From: Sphagnum compactum
Taxonomy: Eukaryota; Bryophyta; Sphagnopsida; Sphagnales
Assembly (NCBI GenBank): GCA_965153455.1
Contig: OZ234499.1
Location: 2,405,731-2,469,730, forward strand
Direction: 5' to 3'
Length of the DNA stretch: 64,000 bases
Shown piece after piece: positions 33,587-47,292 of the stretch. The notes beneath the pieces were generated by a model. The model was not told the origin of the DNA and ran no database searches. It was given only the letters and a program-made list of their open reading frames with translations. The translations under genes were made by a program, and so were the position numbers. Within the stretch, counting starts at the first letter, position 1, and the number at the start of each line of letters is the position of its first letter.

Positions 33587-36500
33587 CTACCAAACATCAC
33601 GCAGATATCGTCCATCCACTTGCAACTGCTTTATGATAGCTTCAGACTGGGTGCCACTCACTCCCCCCTGTCAACACCAAAGGTTCAGTTACACCCTCAT
33701 TCTAACCCTAAGTATCACATAGTCAGTAACGTTCCACTTTCCCTTCTCTTCCTTCATATACACGCATGTCAGCAATGTCACTACAGGCAGTTACCTTTAT
33801 GCAGTGTAACTCACCAACTTAAGATACTGGAACAAACAACTCAAACAAGAGATCCTTCACCAGTTTTGGGAACACACTGCCAGTAGCTGACATTGTTGAT
33901 CTGCTTATCTACCTACCTACCCAATGTCACATTACTGAATGTGACATAGGTAGGCATCAAGCAAAAGCCATCCACACAGGATATAAGTCCATTGTGGTCT
34001 GTACCTCTGACTGGACAATTGTATGTAATGCACGGTGCACATCCTTTGCCATGCCCTTAGCATCACCGCACACATATACATAACCACCCTTGGATATCAA
34101 TCTCCATAGATCACTTGCCTGCAATAAATTGACCACATGTGACTGGGTTGCAAAGTGGATTTTGAACTAGAAACTACTCATATTGTCCTCGCATATGACC
34201 AAATCCAGCAAGAACACTCTCTGCACCTTTTCAAGCTTTTTCAAAAGCTTGAACAAAATTACTTGAAATACACTTGATCCACACATGCAATCAAGCCCAG
34301 CCAGGATGCCCTAACACACCTTTTCAAGCATCTTATTCTGAACATACTCCTTTGTGGGACCTTCCCTAGAGAAGGCCACAACCAACTCAACAACCCCTTT
34401 ACTGACAAAATCCTTTAGCTCCTCCTCATATATGAAATCCTGCAATACACCCAAGCCACAATAGATGAGGACACACTGTGGATGCAAGCTGTCTAGCTAT
34501 TGGCTGCAAAAGTTCTAACTGAGTTAAAAACTAGTTCAAATTAAAGGTAGCTTCTCCATACTTATGATTTAAGTCAACATGAGAAGAATGGAGAGACAAT
34601 CTGATAATGCATACATTAACCAATGTGCTTATTCAGTCATAATACTGGTAGTAAAGGGTAAGGTTCAGACTGAAAGACCAGTACTGTAAAAGACAACACA
34701 ATATTTACCTGTCTGCGTGTGCGGCATCCAAAGAAGAAAATAGCTGGTCCAAGTGTCTCCCCAGCTTCTTGTAGAGTGGCCCTCTCCTATTAGAACCGTC
34801 AAGAACTCACTATTCAGCATAAGACATTGACATGCGACAACATCCACATCTGACAAGATTGAAAATAAAGAAACAAGATGTCAGATAAGTTGGATAGACA
34901 CCAGACCTGTAAAAACCCTCTGAATGGAGCTAAGCCTGTCCCAGGTCCAATCATCACAATAGGAGTCATTGGGTCTAATGGAAGCCGGAAATTTGACTGT
35001 CGCACAAATACTGGAGCCCAACTGCATTCAGCTCGTCCAACCTTCTCAGAAGGAAGAGCATTCTGCAAATGATTGTTTCTAGGTGTTAGCTACATCAACT
35101 GAAACCAATGTGCATCAGAAAACAGGTGTTTGAACTAGAGGAGTTTAAAGCTAAACCTGGACCCCATGATTCTGAACCCAATGTAAGAATCAGGTACAAG
35201 CTTGTAAACAGATGCAAACAAGATTCATAATTTCCGCATACTACATTTCAAATTAAACATCTGCATGGATTGTCAAACTATTCTTGCCACAAGGTCTCAA
35301 GTATGTCTGGTTATAATGAACTCCATCATTGGCCTGAAAGTAACCATGATCTGAACAATGCTACAATGGCAACCCTGGCCTGCACTAAGTTATTAGTATC
35401 GTTTGGGGATTAACATGACAGTGAGTTTGAAGGAAGAGATTAAACTGGAAACCAACCTTCATCCAAGTAGAGGCAACACCTTGATGGATGCGTCCTGTGG
35501 GACTAGGTCCATAGACCAAAGCACAGGTGACATGAATTCTGGTGGGTGCAAACCTACATGGGCAACAAAGCAAGTCATACAATGAACCGTAACAAGCTTC
35601 TCTCTTGTGGCCAGTTGCTAATGAAAGTAGGACCTCTTCTTACTGGCCAAACAGATGACTACATCTATTACCTTGGTGAGGAGGAGATGGAATAGAATCG
35701 GGGTTGAAGCCGAGGAGCCACAGCAGCAAAAAAGACTCCAAGTGGAACTTTCAAAGATGGAAATGCCCCAATCACTTCCAAAAGACTTCGCTGACTGGCT
35801 ATCACCCACTGCTGATACTCTTCCTGCATGGCAAGGCAACAGTCAGAAAAGATACAGCATTCCACCTACAACACCTGTCATATCTCCTCTGTCCTTGGAC
35901 CTGTTGGACACCAGGAAGTTAATACCTTGCCCTGGGGTGATGCAAGGTGATTCAAGCGCTTAGCTTCATCTGGGTCAGATGCATATACTGCCAATGCAGA
36001 TAAAACAGCCTGCAACCCACATCCCCAGCATAATAGTTCAGCACTTCACCATTGTACCTCTGCACCATAATTAACACTTAAGCCAACTATGAACCACAAA
36101 AGTTGCTTCTTAGCTGTCCTTTTGAAATGTCACCAAGCTGAGTACCAATTGTAGATGGATATCACCTGTTCCTGACTTCCCTGCAGCTGAATGTCTATGA
36201 TAGGCTATCCTACATCCACCAATTCTGCAAAGCAGAAGAATGTTTGCAGGTTGAAATTCATACTCACTTTGCGAGGAGAATTCAGCAGATCAGCATATTT
36301 ACTGAGTGCAGAGTTGAGGGTCAATGGACCAGGGAATGGAGGAGGAAGTGATCCACTGCCACCTCCCAAAACAGTGCCATCCTCTGCATCTGCATGGAGG
36401 GAGAAGACTGTATCAAGGGGTAAACCTAGGAGCTTGGCTGCTTCTTCCACATTCTCTTGAGAATTGTGTACGTACACTCCAACATGGTCCCCGGTTTCAT

Positions 36501-39500
36501 ACCTGCCACATCAACACAAGCTTGGGTTAAACTTCAGCTGGTGTCAATGAAGCCCCTAGCCTGGAATTCCATTCTGGAGATGCAAATACATCTTCAAAAG
36601 TAGTCAGAAAATCTCCTTTTTGCAATTTGAGTCTCACCTGAATAGAATTGAGAGGTCACCAGACAATGTGGATATGGAGATTTGAGATCTGACAACATGT
36701 GAGTAAACAGGAAAATAAGAAATACAAACCAGAGAAAGCTTGTTCGAGTTTACTCACATTATACCCGTGTTTGCAATGTCTAACTCCAAGTGTATGCATG
36801 AGCGGTCTGACAAAGGGGTGTGAAGTTCCCTCCGAGCTGCAACATCAACTCTGTTTTGGAAACAACAGTTCCAGCCTGAATCAGTCTTGAATCATTTAAG
36901 GTTCTAGCCAGATGAATGAAATGCTCAGTTAAATTGACAAAGAAAACAGAAGGAAAATAGGTATCTGACCCCACCTACAAGGATGGTTGACATCATAGAT
37001 TGCTTGACCATTTAACTTTGGAGCATATGTGTCTTCCCAGAGCTTAATGCCACTCTCCCACATAACTACACGGTACTCAGGAACTGCCACCTTGTATGGT
37101 AACGCAGCAGCAGGTCCGTCTTCTTCATCACGCAGGAGCCCATCAAGTTCTGGCCACAACTTCTCCTTCCTGGGAGAGAAGCAATTGAAGATGAATAGAC
37201 TAAAATCAGAGCACTGATCTGAGAGACTAAAGGCCATCTGAGCATGACTGGAATGCCAGTGTTGAGTATTGTATTACATCATAGAGTAAATGATCTGCAA
37301 AATTTGGCACCACTGAGAATCCCTTATGGCCCATTCAAGGCCAAGATAACAGACTAGTTGCAATTGCCTGTGCAACTGCATTGCTTGAAGCAAATATGTT
37401 AAGAATTGCAATAGAATATGTTGGTTTTCTAATTCATTTTGCTCAATCATGATGTAAAACAGCATAGAGTCTGCACAGTCAGCCAAAAAAGACTGTACCA
37501 TGCTGTAAAATCATCATCGATGCATTGATCGTCATCACCCAACCCACAAGGAACCAACCTCTTGGCACCTGAGACAGTGAATTCCAACACAGGACTTTTA
37601 GCATCTATCAAAAACAACTGCAAGTCTACAGTTTTCTGACAAGTCTATAAAGCAGACAGCGCATATACAGTAATGATCCCCTGGACAACATGTTGCTCAT
37701 CCTCACCTTGCTTCTCAAGAGCTTCATCAACCTGTATTGCCACCTGCATGTGGCATCAGGGAGAATTGTCAGATAAACACAGTTAACTTGCACTTCTTAT
37801 GAAGACATTGTGACCCACAGACATCATATGAGAAATCTGTGACAACAAAAACCATCACTTTTCTACCTTGTTGAAGTGCTCATACTGTCTGTTGCCAAGG
37901 CCAAACACTGCATATGTTAACTGAGTCAAAAATGGTTCTCTGTCCTGTAACAAACAACAAAAAAACACACTCTTCAAAAAGATTGAAAGGACTGATAAAC
38001 AATGCTCAGTACCAAAACTAACCTGTTTCTCTTTTCACATCACGAACTTTGCTCAACTAATAATACTTCAATATGTCACAATCATCTTAGATTATAAGAA
38101 GTCAAGGCAAGAAAGGATCTATACCACAGCTCCCTCAATGAACCACTTGTAGAATCGAGCTGCATTGTCAGTTGGTTCACCATCTCCATATCTGCCAATG
38201 CACCATGCAAAAGCAACAAAAGATTTACACACTTACAAATGCCACAGGTATCAGGAGCTTTAGGTGTATCAAAGCATCTAACAGATTCTCAGACATCACA
38301 GGTAAATAGCCACGATAGATGACTTCATATAGGTCTGTTGCTTACGTGGCAACTGTGAACAAGGCAAGCTTCTCCCTCTTTATCTTTTCTTCATATTGGC
38401 GATCGTCTGCACCATAATCATCCTGCAATCACCAACATACCATCAAATTTGGGAGAATCCCACTTATCTCATCCACTGAACACCATCTCTCAAAATTATG
38501 TGAACACCTTTGCATGCTGCAATGGACAGTTGTCCATTTATTTACAGGATGCCTGATACTAGAACAATCCAATGAGCATGGGGAGAGTTTCCTGGGACCT
38601 CTAACCCATTGCCAACTTGCACAAAACCTACTGAGTACAGGTAATATCATGCATTGAACAACCCAGTTATTACAGTGGTCAGGAGATTAACCGGTCATCT
38701 AAATTGTAGAAACCTTTTGGCTGCATAATGGAAGAATTGGGCAACCACATTGCCCAAGTTTCTCCTATGAGAGGATATGCACCTCTCTGCCAGTCCAAAG
38801 CGCAAAGCCAAGAAGAGAGATGCATACATTGCATCACGCTTCCTCCAGGTATTTGATGCAGTATATGTTGCAAATAAGTAAAAGTCTGCTAATTCACTAA
38901 CATAACAAAGGGAACTAACTGAATGTAAACAGGCACAACATGTTGCTCCCTCAAACACATCATAATTCACTGCCAGAGAAGAGAGATTCACAGGTGGAAA
39001 ATCAGAAGTTGCCTTTCTATGCACGGGACGCAGATGGATGTGCAGATGGCTTCAATCATACACTACCTAGGTGCTGAAGACCCTGAGATTACTCAGCAGT
39101 GGGAGAGTCACCAAAAACGTACCAGATCCACCACCTTGAATACCACCTTGTTGTCATATCTAGCCTTCCCTTCTTCAGCAAGAGCCTGTTAGTGACACAT
39201 TTCAGATCAGGATGCTGAAACTGACATCCAAACGTGTTGACTGGGCATAATTGCCATTGCAAACTGTATATATGTTCACAGTCACTTGCATTTCTACATC
39301 CTTCACTGTTGAAACAAGACATCAAGAGACAGCATTCATCGAGGTTTCAATGCAGAAACATTCCAAACTAATTCATGTTCCCGAGTCTTCGGAACAATAA
39401 ATTCTTGAGCAATCATGCCTCTTGCAAATGAAGGTGTCTGTAGGGAGCACATTGAATTCTACACTCGTAGCTACTGACACAATGCACAAGTGCCAGTTGA

Positions 39501-39948
39501 GACTCAGCTGCCCATCTACAGAAGAGATGCGATCGTGGTAATGTAATCAGCTGCTTCATCCTCAAGCAATATGACAGGTGCTTCCAAATGACATCTAGCT
39601 TGGCAAGTTAGATCTGGTAAGGAATGGAAACAACCCTACCCTCATGAGATAGTAGGAATCGGTGTACAAAACACTGACCTTGGCAAAACCTTCAGCAGTT
39701 CCTGTTTGAGTTCCAAAAAGAATGGTGACCTTTTTGGTTCCATCATCTTCAACTTCTTCCAAGGGTGTCTCCTCTATCACTAGTTTGGGTGTCAGCTGTG
39801 CTGCAACTTTTGAGCCTTTGGATGAAGAAGACTGTCTCCAGAGCAGGAAACTGAGGCAGAGGAAAATGACACCCACTGACACCCCGATAAGGAGGTAAGC
39901 CTGTGGAATGACAGTGATTTCTGGCGCCAATTCTGTAGTGGCTGTCAT
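33587..39948 (-). CDS. CPR: NADPH-cytochrome P450 reductase
   Basis: Eighteen coding exons joined by GT-AG introns give 688 aa, typical for the family. Exons: 39679-39948, 39123-39185, 38346-38422, 38125-38191, 37867-37944, 37707-37743, 37499-37568, 36975-37169, 36758-36850, 36268-36502, 35926-36009, 35672-35823, 35457-35553, 34907-35062, 34709-34786, 34320-34439, 34005-34118, 33587-33667. The protein passes electrons from NADPH through FAD and FMN to microsomal P450s, anchored in the ER. Residues 16-37 form the membrane anchor. FMN motifs are [13 protein letters not shown] (78-90), [16 protein letters not shown] and [15 protein letters not shown] is bound by RFYSISSS (465-472). NADPH motifs are [12 protein letters not shown] (545-556), FGCR (577-580) and CGDAKGMA (641-648). 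It ends in GRYLRDVW with the conserved C-terminal tryptophan. All motifs are intact and every junction keeps phase. Confidence 0.97.
33919..33956. other. Hairpin inside the last reductase intron
   Basis: ATGTCACATT and AATGTGACAT are complementary over 10 bp with a 4-nt loop (ACTG). CCTACC on one side and GGTAGG on the other can extend the stem past a small bulge. It lies in the intron between 33668 and 34004. Confidence 0.7.
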
Positions 39949-41560
39949 CTTTTCCTGTCCTGCCTCCCCAAAGAGCGGAGGGAGTGTCGCCTGCTATTTC
40001 TCTCTTGAGTGCTTTTAACTTACCCCGGTTGAAAATCTGGATTCTTTTGTGTGTGTTCCCTCCTACGCTCCCCCCCTATGTACCCGGCCTCCTTTCCACA
40101 ACCTACGGCCTCACAAGACGCTCGGATAAGCACAGAAAGCTCTGCGAGAAAGACGACCAGCAGATCAAATCCTTTAGAAAGTGGTAGAGACTGAAAGTAT
40201 CGCAAGACTTTCGAACTAAACAATCAGTGCATAGCTCCTCTCGGTCATGCACAGAGCAGATGACTACTCGCACAACGACAACAAGGGGACGATGAAAGAA
40301 CTATCAGGTTGCGAAGATGGAAACTAAAGGATCCCGAGGCTCAGGGAGCGCAGAACCCACAGATATCGAACATAAAGACGTGATTACGCTGCTCCTCGTT
40401 CCAGAGGATAAGAAAAATTCAGAGCAGTCGCCACTTCGGCGACGCGGTGGATGCTACAGAAGAGCTACTAGCAGAATCCCGTCTCTGGGATCGGAAGAAC
40501 AGAGAAGTCGGCAGGCCTTCTCGAGGCTTGTATCCACACATAGGTACCTCAGCAAACTCCAGGACAGGAAAAAAAATGCTCCTAGAGATGCAGAGCAGAA
40601 GACAGATCTGTTACAGCGGCGACGAGGACGCTGAACAGAGTACGACAAAAGCACGCTACTACGGTACCACTACACTCGGCGCTTCCAATTCTCGGTATTA
40701 GATGCGCCAATTTCTATCCAAAGAAAACCACCCAAAAAAAAAAAAAAAAAAACAAACTGCGACACAAAACTCACACCAAAAAATAACAACCACCTGTTCT
40801 CACAACAATCGTTCACTGCCTCACCTTGGAGCGATCCTGTCTCACGATCAGTGTTACAAGAAAGCCGGGACAGAGAAAGAAACAGAAAACCGATGAAGGT
40901 CCAAGCACCAGGCCAGATACAGATTGCCGAGGGTACAAAAAAGAGAGACTAAGTCCGCCGACTCCAACTTCGCCGAGAATCCAGCATATTGTTCACAAAA
41001 TAGATCGTCGGAAAGCCTGCTCCCACAAGTATTACACACCGTCGCTTGCAGCACAATGGAAAGAGAGTGGGAAACGCCACAGAGCGACGCAACGACGAGG
41101 GTTTGCGAGAAGAAGAGGAGACGGTAGAAGAAAAAGCTCAGACCACCATCGGACCTGTCTCTCTCCCTTTGGCTTTTGTGCGTCCTTATCGAGAGGCTAG
41201 ACCGAGAGGTCAAACCCACAGGCCAAAACGTAATTACCACGTTCAGACAACAGTATGGAAGACGACTATAGATTCACCAATGAAAAAAAACTACGTGTCA
41301 TATCTCCTGTCCTCTTTCACTATGAGTGATCGTCCATTATTGGGAGAATGTGAAACGGCTTCCCCAATAGAAATGATGAGAATTGAAAAAAAAAACCCAA
41401 AAGACTCACCGTCTGAAAACGGTTATCGAAACTTAACGGGCGTTCTTGGTACCGGGTCAAGTCAGTCAAGTCTTCAGGGCATTTTCCGCGTCCTCTGTCT
41501 GGATTTTGACAAAACAGAACCGGCCAGAGTCCAAATTCTGCCGTATAATATGACCTAAAT
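39949..41560 (-). promoter_or_regulatory. Reductase leader/promoter region
   Basis: This block upstream of the reductase ATG has more balanced GC content than its AT-rich surroundings, as expected for a plant leader and promoter. Many open frames on both strands overlap here, the longest at 41046-41558 plus. They reflect low stop density and show no domain. A poly-A tract lies at about 40735-40752 and an ACGTGTC (ABRE-like) motif at about 41293. A transcription start could not be placed. Confidence 0.5.
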
Positions 41561-41603
41561 ATGTGCGGAATCAGTCACCTACCTGGCGTAAATACACTGA
41601 CAT

Positions 41604-41644
41604 TTTTTGGGGACGTGGATCATTTCGGTCCACGTCCCCAAAAA
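41604..41644. repeat. Perfect 16-bp hairpin with ACGTGG arms
   Basis: Arms TTTTTGGGGACGTGGA (41604-41619) and its exact complement (41629-41644) enclose a 9-nt loop, TCATTTCGG. Both arms carry the ACGTGG/CCACGT core recognised by plant bZIP factors. The hairpin is about 1.65 kb upstream of the reductase start. Confidence 0.9.
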
Positions 41645-43984
41645 CCAATTTCCGTCCTTTACTTATATTTTGTGACTTGGGGTTAATAATATTTTCCCTA
41701 TTTTTGGAATTTGCCTTTAAATGCGAAATTCCGCGAGTCAAAACTTGCCACCAGGATTGGCAAAAGGTCTCCAATTCTGGTCATTGTCTGGAAATGTCGT
41801 CTCTTTTTGCAAATAAAAACAAGGTCAAATGCCTGGAATGTCTTCTCTTGTTGCATTTCCACAAATTATGTCAAATGGTTAAGAAGACCATTTGGTTAAG
41901 AAGACCATTTGTCCCTCTCACCCCCCTCCCCCCCCCCTACCACTCTTTCACATATTATATGAAGGAATTGTTTTTTTGGGATTTTTTTTCACAAATTGAT
42001 AAATACATTTCTTTTTTCTTTTCTTTTGTTCTAGAATCTAAATGGGCAAATTTAGACTTGAGGATTTTTTTTTATTTTTTTATTTTTTTCTAGCCACAAA
42101 TGAAAAGCAAGTCCATCCTACCAAGTAAAGGGGTTCATCACTCTAGACAAGAGGAATCAATAATGTAGGTACCCTATTTGGGGCCTTTTTAAAAAAATTT
42201 TTTTTTTACAAAAAACAAAGGTATGGTGGGCACATGATGATGTAATAAGGTTCTCAAATACACACACATCTTTTATTTCCAACCACATATGTAAACTTCC
42301 TTAGGTCTTTCTATGGACCCCACTTTAGTCTTCTCCCCTTTATTTTCTATTAAAAAATTTGCTTAGTTGACATAAGGAAAATGTGGTCATGTGGTGAGCT
42401 TTGTCAATTTCTTTCTTTCTTTTTCACTCACTTTCATAAAATTGGCAACCATTTTTCTCCTTTGAATTCTTTTGAGATCTTCTCTCCCCCCTACCTTCCT
42501 CCTTTCCTCTCTCTTTCTTTCTTTCTTTTGGCCAAAGGTGGGGATGGAGTTTGAAAGGCTTTTTAAAGGAATTTTTTTTGGTGTTGTGAATTTTTATTGA
42601 TTTTTTGTGTGGAAAGGTAGGCCAAGGGAAAAGAGGACTCAAATGGCTTCCAATAAAGGAAGAAGGAGACTTCTTTTCTCCGGACTTGAGAGGGATATTG
42701 CACCATGTTTTTATATGGCATGAATAATATTGCTTACCTCACAAGCAAAGGGGGTAAAATATTCATATTCATGGGGTCCCCATGTCCCCACCTCCTAATT
42801 CCCAAGCAAGCTTAATTCTCCATGTGATACATGAGCCCCAAGTGCAATTGAGATGTACCATAGGGGAAGCATTTGTGTGTTGGTTGTTGGTTGTGCATTT
42901 TCACTTCCTACTTAGGGATCCCCCACCCCTTCACCCCACCCCACTATCAAGTATTTGGTGGTGGAAGATATCTTCCACCAAAATTGGTTCCCGAAAACGA
43001 AATGAAAATGCAAAAAGATTTGGCACGGGATCTCCCCCCCCCCCCCAGGCCAACAACAAACATACAAAATGACCAAATCTCACCCAAGTCTAGGTACCCC
43101 ATCATCCATGTTTTTCTCATGTTTTTGCTTGGATGACAAAACAAACCAAAATACTTTCATTGACTTAAGATTTGTGTTACGGCCACCCCCAATGGGAAAA
43201 TTACAATTTTGTTATTTTGTTTGTCCATCTCAAGAGCTTCCTAAGTACATATTATATATGCATCAAGGTGTAATGACCACAAATTCCAATGGGTTGAATT
43301 CAAATCATGTCAATGTGATAATAATGCAAGCAAGTTCATGACCTTGGGTTTAGGATTTTAGGGTTTAGGGTTTGAGTTTAGTGTGATTTCGTTGGGTCAA
43401 ATTACCTTTGAATTGTTTGATCGTATCTTTGCATTTGCAACTCTTTGTTGAAGGTTTAATGCCCATGACAATCTAACAAGTGAGTAGAGAGATGGGGAAG
43501 CCAAGTCCGGAGTAGGACTAAAGAAGTTGTGTGTAAAGAGATGGGTATGCTGGTTGAGAACACACCCATGTCCCCCGGATAATAGAAGGATCCGGAGGTC
43601 AAACACATGACTTTGGTCATTTTGGACACTTGACTTTGGTCATTTGGGACGGGTGGACAAAAGGGTTATGAGTGTGGTGACATTCTGACCCTTTCTTTCC
43701 ATTCAACTTTGACATCCACAAATTTAGGTCACCAAGTAAGTATGCCTTCTTGGCTTTTTTGTTGCAAATCGTAAGCTATGTTTGACTTAAGGAATTTGAC
43801 GACCCCAGGCACAAGACCCAACTTGATTTTTGCTTTTGTAGCAATAGAAGTTGTTGCTTCAAAGAGAGCTCGGTGTCGAGACAAAAACAAACATGTCTAC
43901 AACAAAGTTGACTAGGGTATAGTTTTTTTTTGGCTTTGGAAAATAATATTATAGAGTGGACAATTGGTTTGTGAGTCAAATGTA
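41645..43984. other. Intergenic DNA with a short duplication and telomere-like motif
   Basis: An 18-bp unit TGGTTAAGAAGACCATTT is tandemly repeated at 41877-41912, followed by a C-rich tract. At about 43350-43374 two consecutive TTTAGGG heptamers form a short interstitial telomere-like tract. No gene was recognised. Confidence 0.6.
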
Positions 43985-44158
43985 TAATAATACATTTTAA
44001 ATTCCTACCTTACCCTAAGGTCAGTTTTATCATTAAAAATAATCCTCATAATAGTGAAATGAAAATTTTGCAAAAATTACAAAGTTGACATGTTGAAAAT
44101 CATCCTAAAATTATCATAGGCTGCACTCTGAAATTAATAATTTCATTTATTCATATCA
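43985..44158 (+). repeat. Dispersed repeat R3, copy 2
   Basis: It is collinear with 14131-14285: CTACCTTACCCTAAGGTCAG, CATAATAGTGAAATGAAA, CAAAGTTGACATGTTGAAAA, ATCATAGGCTGCA and TTTCATTTATTCAT. Identity looks near 75-80%. Confidence 0.7.
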
Positions 44159-45059
44159 CAATTTTATAGTAGATTATAGGGGAAAAATATTTATTCAAAA
44201 TTGAAAAATGAATTCATTTAAAAAATAAGAAATTATTCGTTTTGTCAATGTCAAAACTCACCCTAGTGTACATACATATCACATCCTTTGTCTTCAATAG
44301 TCTTCTCTCTATAGGCTCCACCTATAGATTATTGGCCCTCGGTGTTGCGGGTCCCCTTATTTGGGTCATGCTCTCTTCCTCCAGCCTTCCACTACACCAT
44401 TCAATGTTCTTTGGAGCCAAAAACATTCTTTGGAATGAAGGTGAGTATGTTGTATTTCTAGTAAGACAAAGATATAAGAACTTGAATGAATTATGCATCC
44501 GTATATACAAGTAGCGTGATTCATGAGTCCTTGTTGGTCTTCTTGTTTATGTAACAAGGAAAAAATCTCTTGGAACTTTTGTAGTGTAATTAGGGTAGAT
44601 TGATTGGCCCATGCCTATGACTGAACACTTATTTATATCTTCATCATATGTGCTTCATTTTGAGTGAATTAAAATGTTATGGGAGCGCTACTTAAAACTC
44701 TAGAAATCGTCTTTGAAGTGCAAATGAATAAGATTAATAGAAAAATGACAAGAAGAAAAATAAGATTTTCAACTTACAAAATGCGTTTTTTTTTTTCTTC
44801 GTTTTGGACCCCCTCCTACTTTCAAACCTCATAACTTTCTTATTTTTTATTCATTTAAAACGAAAAGTGCTATAGGGAGCACCACCTGAAGTTCTACAAA
44901 TCATCTTGAAACTCTTATAGCAACAAAGCAACATATAAAGAATTTTTTGGGTGTTCATGGATTGGCCTTTGTAGTGTTTGGTGACTTGTTTGTTTTGAGT
45001 TCTTGACTCCCTTTACTTTGGGGGGGGGCATAACTTTCTCAATTTTAATCTGTTTTTGA

Positions 45060-45125
45060 CAATTGTTAGTGTGCTGGATGCGCCAAGACGAGGGGTTCAA
45101 GTCTTGTTTGGACACCATAAACAAT
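45060..45125 (+). repeat. Possible tRNA-derived SINE head
   Basis: TTAGTGTGCTGGATGCGCC resembles a tRNA A-box region. GGGGTTCAAGTCTTG about 30 bases downstream resembles a B box (GGTTCRANTC). Spacing is as in tRNA genes, but there is no complete cloverleaf. The 3' end of such an element was not identified. Confidence 0.3.
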
Positions 45126-46060
45126 GAAGCTCTCCCCTTGGATCCGGCCTGTCCGGAGTGCTTAAGTGCTTGATCACCGGTTGGTTTACCCTATAGGGCA
45201 TGTTATAGTGCACAATTACTCCTTCACCCCATGGGCTGGCATGAGCACATATTTTGTTTTCATGACTGGCTTTGTTGAAATGTGTAATTGTAGTTGTAAT
45301 CCCCCCCCCCCCTCTTTGAGCGAGGTCCGCAAAGTAAGAAAAGTTTTATTAAATCTGGGCATGAAATGCTGAAACTCGAGCATTTTAATGCACAAGGTTC
45401 AAGGTAATTATAGTAGTTGTACAGGTAGGAGCAGTGAAAATATATGCAGCTACAGCAGTGGAGGCGCTCAGGAAAGAGGGGGTCAAAACAGGATGAAACT
45501 CAGTTTATCACCAAAAACTGGTGCATTTATGAGGTTCAACCCCCCCTTGAAAGCTGATGCACTTTTTTCAAGTTTTTTTTGAATCTCATTCGGTTTTGGA
45601 CCAAACTCAGGATTGAAGTGCTGTGTTTTCCTGACTTTATGGAAAACTCTATTACTTAGACTCTCCTCTCCCATCCAATTGTCAAATCTTGGATACCTAT
45701 AGGCCATTTTTTCTTGGGTTTCTTGCACCCACTATTTTGTGGTAGAAATGGGGGCTATCATGATTTCCTTCATTTCTTAAGAGAATCATATTTTCTAGAA
45801 AACACTTTTCAAGTGGGTGTGTGGCTTTTGGGATTGTTTTGGCAACACCCAGTCTCCTTGAACATATGTCATCTTGCATCACTTTTCAAAAGAGTGTGTC
45901 ACTCTTCAAAGAGATGTGGTCTTTTTGGTTATTTTGCCACACCCATTTTGACTTCCCTTACACTAGACTTATGTCATCTTGCTCATCTTGCATTTTTCCC
46001 AATCTCGACGTCCATTTTCTCTTTCCCTTCATTGCATAGTTGTCCAAAAACACACACCAC

Positions 46061-46250
46061 ATGAACTCAACAACCCAAGCTGAAATATAAAACACGCACC
46101 ACTTTCAATTGGAAGCCATGAACTCAACAACCCAAGCTGAAATTAAAAGAACACTTTTCGCTTTCAATTGGAAGCCATGAACTCAACAACCCAAGCTCAA
46201 GTAAAAACACTTTTCACTTTCAATTGGTAGCCATGAACTCAACAACCTTT
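46061..46250. repeat. 57-bp tandem repeat, 4 copies
   Basis: Units start at 46061, 46118, 46177 and 46233. Each begins ATGAACTCAACAACC and carries ACTTTCAATTGG near its end. The fourth unit is partial. Confidence 0.9.
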
Positions 46251-47292
46251 GTTGAAGTTTCAACACTTTTTAAAATTTTTGATTTGAAGCTTCGAGAGAT
46301 TTTCACATCTTCAAAATTGAAGAAAAGTGAAAAATAAGGAATATGCTTTGCCTTGAAATGTTGATTGTATGGTTTGGCTTGAGCCATGATGCAAAATTAT
46401 GAAATTGTAGAGAATGATGAAGGATGTTTTGGGATCGAAGAATAGCTGACCCAAAGGATTTTCACTTTTGGGAAGAAAAGTTCTAAACACCAATGGTCAT
46501 CTTTGATGATGTAAATTTGTCAAATTTTGTTACCAAAAGTGTGTACACAAAAGTAGAAATGGAAATAGAGGAAGGAGGAATGTAAGCGCATGCACAAAGT
46601 AGATGTGGAAATACCTAGAGGAAAGAACAATGTAACTCACATTTGAATTGGTTGGAGTTGAATATGCTTTTATTTGACAATGAAAAAGATGATTATTTCA
46701 TTGAGAATAAATTTTCAAGCTAGAGGGTGAGAAGAGAGATCTTAAATTGGAAATACTCATCACCCAAAGAAATCATGGTTAAGTGAAACAACAACAAATA
46801 AAAAGATGGAATCAAAAGGGGATAATAGTCATGTCATGAAAAGATTGAAAAGCCCATGTCATTGAAACCACCATTAGCTTTAAGATACATGATCGCAAAC
46901 AACCCTTAATTACAAATTGTAATCAACATTAGCTTAGAAGATGCATGATCACAAACAACCCATTAGTTCCTAATTGTAAACATGATGTACTCTTGGCCAA
47001 TATTTTTGGACTGATTTATGCCAAATAATTGCCTTTAAGTGGATATCATGAGAACCAAAACATGTTTGGGAAATTATTTGGGAGTCAAACAACAAGCCAA
47101 AAATGCTCAAAGTTGGCCCCAAGTTTTTTCAACCCAGCCTGAATCATGCCATTGCTAATTAATGAACGCTCCTTAACAAGGCCTATCTACCCTTGCCCCT
47201 ACAACTTGAAATGGTTCAATGTTTTTGTAACTACCCAACCTTGCTACAAACATACTAATAATTATTTTCTCCCCCCACATTGACACAATATG

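Noticed and set aside
10034-39948. A functional cluster linking the DRB and reductase genes
   Set aside because: They are on opposite strands, over 20 kb apart and separated by a retrotransposon. Their known family roles do not form a pathway.
40735-40752. Poly-A tract as the tail of a processed retrocopy
   Set aside because: No intronless gene copy or flanking target duplication lies beside it. It is more likely a simple run in the reductase leader.
41046-41558. A 170-codon plus-strand frame upstream of the reductase
   Set aside because: It lies in the balanced-GC leader/promoter block of the reductase on the opposite strand, overlaps several other frames and shows no domain or splice logic.
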